Of a DNA stretch of 8,835 nt, positions 6,465 through 8,835 are shown piece after piece. A program made the position numbers and the translations under genes. This DNA comes from Oscillospiraceae bacterium (GTDB lineage Bacteria; Bacillota; Clostridia; Oscillospirales; Ruminococcaceae). How positions within the stretch are numbered: the stretch's first letter is position 1; each line of letters opens with the position of its first letter. Under the pieces are notes generated by a model that saw only the letters and a list, made by a program, of their open reading frames with translations, made no database searches and was not told the DNA's origin. Where the stretch lies: positions 1 to 8,835 of the forward strand of contig JAFXOO010000254.1 of NCBI GenBank assembly GCA_017528675.1, in the 5' to 3' direction.

Positions 6465-6582
6465 CCCCCTCTCCATCGGGGAGGATGCTATATTGCGGGG
6501 CCTTCGGCCCGAAGCACCCCGATCAGGGCTATCGCCCCGAACCCTGCCAAACCATTTTTTGACAGACTGAAACGCTCCCCTG
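6465..6582. repeat. 118-base GC-rich direct repeat, copy B
   Basis: Second copy of the element at 6214-6331. The first hairpin keeps a 7-bp pairing, CCTCTCC (6468-6474) with GGGGAGG (6478-6484), through a wobble pair. The GGGCC/GGCCC hairpin is unchanged, while the CCCCGATCGGGG palindrome is broken by one change (CCCCGATCAGGG). Its right end merges into the stem of the hairpin after the four-helix membrane gene, whereas copy A has only the left half of that stem. Confidence 0.85.
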
Positions 6583-6601
6583 CTTCTGGCAGGAGAGCGT
6601 T
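6571..6601 (-). terminator. Strong hairpin after the membrane protein gene, probable terminator or 3'-end stabiliser
   Basis: A 13-bp stem, AACGCTCCCCTGC (6571-6583) with GCAGGAGAGCGTT (6589-6601), one wobble pair, loop of 5. It sits 25 bases beyond the stop at 6626. On the minus strand the following bases are only TCAGTCTGTC, a poor U-tract, so termination may be partial and completed at 6123-6153. Confidence 0.45.
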
Positions 6602-6625
6602 TTCCGGTTATGCAGCTTGCTGTCG

Positions 6626-7513
6626 TCATGGTGCGGCAGCTTCCTTGCGGGAGCTGCGGGTGTTCAGGATACCGCTGACGATAAGCAGCACTGCGCCGGT
6701 CACAGCAGTGAGAACGCCCAGCAGAAGCGCCCTGTCCGTCAGCAGACGCAGCAGACCGACAACAGCCGTATAGGTCTGCGGCTCCTTGAGTGCAAATGCA
6801 GCGAAGTAATCCGTCGCCTTCAGATACCCGCAGGGCAGCAGCAGCAATAGTCCGCAGATCATCGCTGCAAGGCCATACCAATAGGCAAGCAGTGCCTTCT
6901 GGCTGCGGTTGCAGAGCAGGAGCAGCGCCATCAGCAGCACTGCTGCCACGATACAGCCGATCATGGCGGGTCTGAGATAGCTCAGGTACTTCCTGCCGGT
7001 ATCAAGCCAGCCGTTGCGGCGCAGCGTTCCGAAGCGGAACGGATCAGTCGCCCCCTCCACAATCCGGGTGCACTCCTCTGTCAGCGCTGCTGCCTTTTCC
7101 TCGAAGGCAGCGTCCTTTTCATAGCCGTTTTCATCAGCGTAGTCCTCCAGAAACTTCCGCAGCGAATGCTGCATCAGTGAAAAATCCGGCTGTGCTCCGG
7201 CACTTTGTGTGCCCCGCAGATCAGCAAACAGCGCCTCTGTTTGCAGGTCAATGCTTTCCTCAAGAAGCTGCGGCGCAAGGGAATGCATCACAACATCCGC
7301 CGGAATGCCCGTACTGTGGGAACGTGCCGAAAAGGTCTGCTCCAGCACCTCATATGTCACTTCCCCCAGTTGCTCCTGCTTCGTGATTCTCCGGAATACC
7401 GCAGGATTCAGCACTGCCGCCTGCACAAAGGCGAGCAGCTCGGCACCAAGCAGCGCAAACACGAGCAGAAATGTCAGCAATACATTCGGGATATAGGCTT
7501 TGATCCGCTTCAT
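6626..7513 (-). CDS. Four-helix integral membrane protein encoded next to the sortase
   Basis: A 295-aa protein with predicted membrane segments at about 10-33, 182-201, 207-228 and 262-283. The N-terminus (MKRIKAY) is basic, so the loop at 34-181, about 150 residues and helical, should be outside the cell, where a sortase also works. The short tail NTRSSRKEAAAP would be inside. Its ATG overlaps the sortase TGA in an ATGA junction, which implies translational coupling and a joint role. I do not recognise a named family and see no catalytic motif. It may be a scaffold or partner for the sortase or for the neighbouring surface protein; that is inference from position. The gene is followed by a strong hairpin at 6571-6601. 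Confidence 0.88.
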   Translation of the reverse strand: MKRIKAYIPNVLLTFLLVFALLGAELLAFVQAAVLNPAVFRRITKQEQLGEVTYEVLEQTFSARSHSTGIPADVVMHSLAPQLLEESIDLQTEALFADLRGTQSAGAQPDFSLMQHSLRKFLEDYADENGYEKDAAFEEKAAALTEECTRIVEGATDPFRFGTLRRNGWLDTGRKYLSYLRPAMIGCIVAAVLLMALLLLCNRSQKALLAYWYGLAAMICGLLLLLPCGYLKATDYFAAFALKEPQTYTAVVGLLRLLTDRALLLGVLTAVTGAVLLIVSGILNTRSSRKEAAAP

Positions 7514-8217
7514 TCTGCCGCCCCCTCTCCGGATGCTGCTCGGAACTGCCTGCTTGTGAGGTCACACACGGCACCGACTCTTGTGGTCGAGGTGCCGAGA
7601 ACCTGCGCTTCACAGGTGTACAGTGTGAGCTGATCTGTTTTCTTGGGGCTGACATACTGCTTGTCCGTGTTCTCGAACTTCACCATTTCACGGACAGTAT
7701 AGGTAAATACACCGTACTCCGTATACAGCACCACCTCGTCACCGGGCTGCATCTTGCTGAGATTGGCAAAAAACGTATTCACATGGGCACTGATGACCAC
7801 GTTGCCTGTCTCACCGAGCACCTTGGATGAGGATGACTGGCAGGCGCCCCGTTCCAGCATCTCCTGGGTTGAGCCCCAGAAAACCGGCACTTCGATCTGC
7901 GCCGCCTCACAGCGCAGAACGGCGTATTGCTCACCAAACACCGGACGTATGATCTCGCCCTGCTCCGACAAATTCTGTGCATCAGGATTGGTGTCAATAT
8001 CCGGATTTTCCTTGATGATCAGCCCTTCATTCAACCCGGAAGCACCCCCGGCAGGGGCGGTTTTGGACTGATCCATAAACGCCAGTCCGAGGTAGGTCTT
8101 GCCCTTCTCATACGGCACAATCAGTGCCGCAATGCACACGGCTGCGCACAGAATGAACAGGAACACGCCTGTCAGCACATAGACCGGTGCAAGGGATTTT
8201 TTCTTTTCTGTAGCCAA
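7510..8217 (-). CDS. Sortase family transpeptidase
   Basis: A 235-aa, membrane-anchored cysteine transpeptidase that would join surface proteins to the cell wall or to each other. The TTG at 8217 is chosen as start. AAAGGAG stands 8 bases upstream, the protein then opens MATEKKK and one membrane helix (about 11-34), and earlier in-frame starts would lie inside the upstream gene. The sortase barrel follows: GEQYAVLRCEAAQIEVPVFWG (95-115), catalytic His145 in VVISAHVNTFF, GDEVVLYTEYGVFTYTV (159-175), catalytic Cys202 in the signature LTLYTC, and Arg213 in TTRVGAV. Size and the AHVNTFF and LTLYTC contexts resemble class D-like sortases, but the class is tentative. It starts 13 bases after the upstream stop and overlaps the next gene by 4 bases. 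No LPXTG motif is visible in the neighbouring protein. Confidence 0.93.
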   Translation of the reverse strand: MATEKKKSLAPVYVLTGVFLFILCAAVCIAALIVPYEKGKTYLGLAFMDQSKTAPAGGASGLNEGLIIKENPDIDTNPDAQNLSEQGEIIRPVFGEQYAVLRCEAAQIEVPVFWGSTQEMLERGACQSSSSKVLGETGNVVISAHVNTFFANLSKMQPGDEVVLYTEYGVFTYTVREMVKFENTDKQYVSPKKTDQLTLYTCEAQVLGTSTTRVGAVCDLTSRQFRAASGEGAAE

Positions 8218-8230
8218 AACCGGTTCTCCT

Positions 8231-8835
8231 TTACTGCTCAGTTCTGCGGATATAGTAGTACAGCCCCGCAAATCCGGCGGCTGCAACCAGAACGCCGCCT
8301 GCTGCCGCTGCCAGCGGGAGCGTATGGGAATAGCCTGTCTCCTCCACCGAAACGGAAGTCCCGGTCTTGTCCACAATTCTGCCTTCCTCATCCCGCAGCG
8401 TCATGCTGAGGTTGTTTCCGTCAACGCCGTCCACAGTCACATTCAGACCCATGTCACCGGCTGTATCGAGATACTTCTGCACGAGCGCCGCCTTGTCCTC
8501 TGCCGGGAGATCCTTGAGCAGGCTCTTGCGTTCCTCACCGGTCAGGCTCGCTATGAAAGCCTTCTTGGACTCCGGCGAAAGGCTGTCCACATAGGCCTGG
8601 CGTTCCTCCTTGGTCATTTTTGTAAAAGCAGAGGGCTGAATGCGTTCTTCCACCGTGCCGTCATTTTTTTTCACCATCATCGGTGCCTCAGTGGTACCCT
8701 CAGCGGGCGGCTGGGTCGGTGCCGGGTCTGCGTTCATGTCACCAAGGTAATCATCTGGGTCAAGTCCGAGCATATTGCAGAGCATTTCGCCGCTGCCTTC
8801 ATTGAAGGAGGACACGCTGTTATAGGCCGCATCGA
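8231..8835 (-). CDS. Surface protein with 12-residue repeats and C-terminal membrane anchor, N-terminus outside the window
   Basis: The frame is open to the right edge (readable as DAAYNSVSSFNEGSG), so the true start lies beyond it; the GTG at 8815 has no sign of being the start. The visible 201 residues contain a Pro/Thr-rich stretch (PAPTQPPAEGTTEAP), then four tandem 12-13-residue helical repeats at 8468-8614. They are TKEERQAYVDSL, SPESKKAFIASL, TGEERKSLLKDL and PAEDKAALVQKYL. A short beta-like domain (LNVTVDGVDGNNLSMTLRDE) follows. The end has the form of a cell-wall sorting signal: VSVEETGYSHT, a hydrophobic helix of about 22 residues, then YYYIRRTEQ. EETG stands where LPxTG would be expected. 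It may be a substrate of the adjacent sortase through a variant motif, or simply a membrane-anchored protein. The N-terminal function is unknown. Confidence 0.8.
   Translation of the reverse strand, partial: DAAYNSVSSFNEGSGEMLCNMLGLDPDDYLGDMNADPAPTQPPAEGTTEAPMMVKKNDGTVEERIQPSAFTKMTKEERQAYVDSLSPESKKAFIASLTGEERKSLLKDLPAEDKAALVQKYLDTAGDMGLNVTVDGVDGNNLSMTLRDEEGRIVDKTGTSVSVEETGYSHTLPLAAAAGGVLVAAAGFAGLYYYIRRTEQ

Noticed and set aside
6052..6465. Minus-strand open frame of 137 codons across the repeat block
   Set aside because: It runs through hairpins, the repeat and the terminator, is low in complexity and Arg/Pro-rich, and has no ribosome site. Its length comes from GC-rich repeat composition.
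6214..6582. CRISPR array
   Set aside because: Only two copies, 118 bases long, with a structured and non-unique spacer.
6396..6881. Minus-strand open frame of 161 codons overlapping the membrane protein gene
   Set aside because: It overlaps the well-supported membrane gene in another frame and continues into the repeats, with the same low-complexity composition.
8218..8391. ATG at 8391 as the sortase start
   Set aside because: It would extend 160 bases into the upstream gene with an Arg/Trp-rich non-signal sequence. The TTG at 8217 has an ideal ribosome site.
1..8835. tRNA or rRNA genes
   Set aside because: No cloverleaf with GTTC-type arm or rRNA-like conserved stretch was recognised in the intergenic regions.

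Overview
The window reads like a low-to-mid GC Gram-positive Bacillota chromosome, probably a Ruminococcus-like gut or rumen member of the Oscillospiraceae. This rests on Shine-Dalgarno-led genes with TTG starts, a sortase, a lipoprotein with a classic lipobox, WXG100/LXG-style helical secreted proteins, and GC-rich hairpin-bearing intergenic repeats. The taxon is an inference. All recognisable full genes lie on the minus strand, so transcription runs from high to low coordinates.

Right part (8835 to 6626): a three-gene cluster. First comes the 3' part of a surface-protein gene carrying four 12-residue repeats and a C-terminal membrane anchor. A sortase follows, with a TTG start 13 bases after the previous stop and the His/Cys/Arg triad visible. 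Last is a four-helix membrane protein whose start overlaps the sortase stop (ATGA). Together they look like a surface-anchoring or assembly unit.

Middle part (6625 to 5637): about 990 bases without a convincing full gene. It holds two direct copies of a 118-base GC-rich repeat. Between them is a block with three perfect hairpins, bounded by 17-18-base inverted repeats. Further left are an intrinsic terminator facing the minus strand, a 15-codon plus-strand scrap resembling the N-terminus of a tyrosine recombinase, and an AT-rich promoter with a palindrome just downstream of the predicted transcription start and a leader of about 260 bases.

Left part (5636 to 1): a compact five-gene operon. 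A 205-aa coiled-coil protein is followed by three proteins sharing one N-terminal module of about 125 residues (MRIE start, N[MI]NGGVG, FYxV..W[AT]RP, then SW). Each has a different C-terminal half: a lethal-factor-like zincin with Gln in place of the first zinc-binding His, a papain/C39-like cysteine peptidase domain, and a hydrophobic plus Gly/Ala-rich region running off the left edge. A lipoprotein made of two copies of one domain sits between the second and third. A constant delivery domain with variable effector domains, a helical helper and a possible immunity lipoprotein is the layout of polymorphic toxins exported by type VII-like (WXG100/LXG) secretion. No secretion ATPase is in the window, so that route is inferred from architecture. 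This operon is the most interesting content here.
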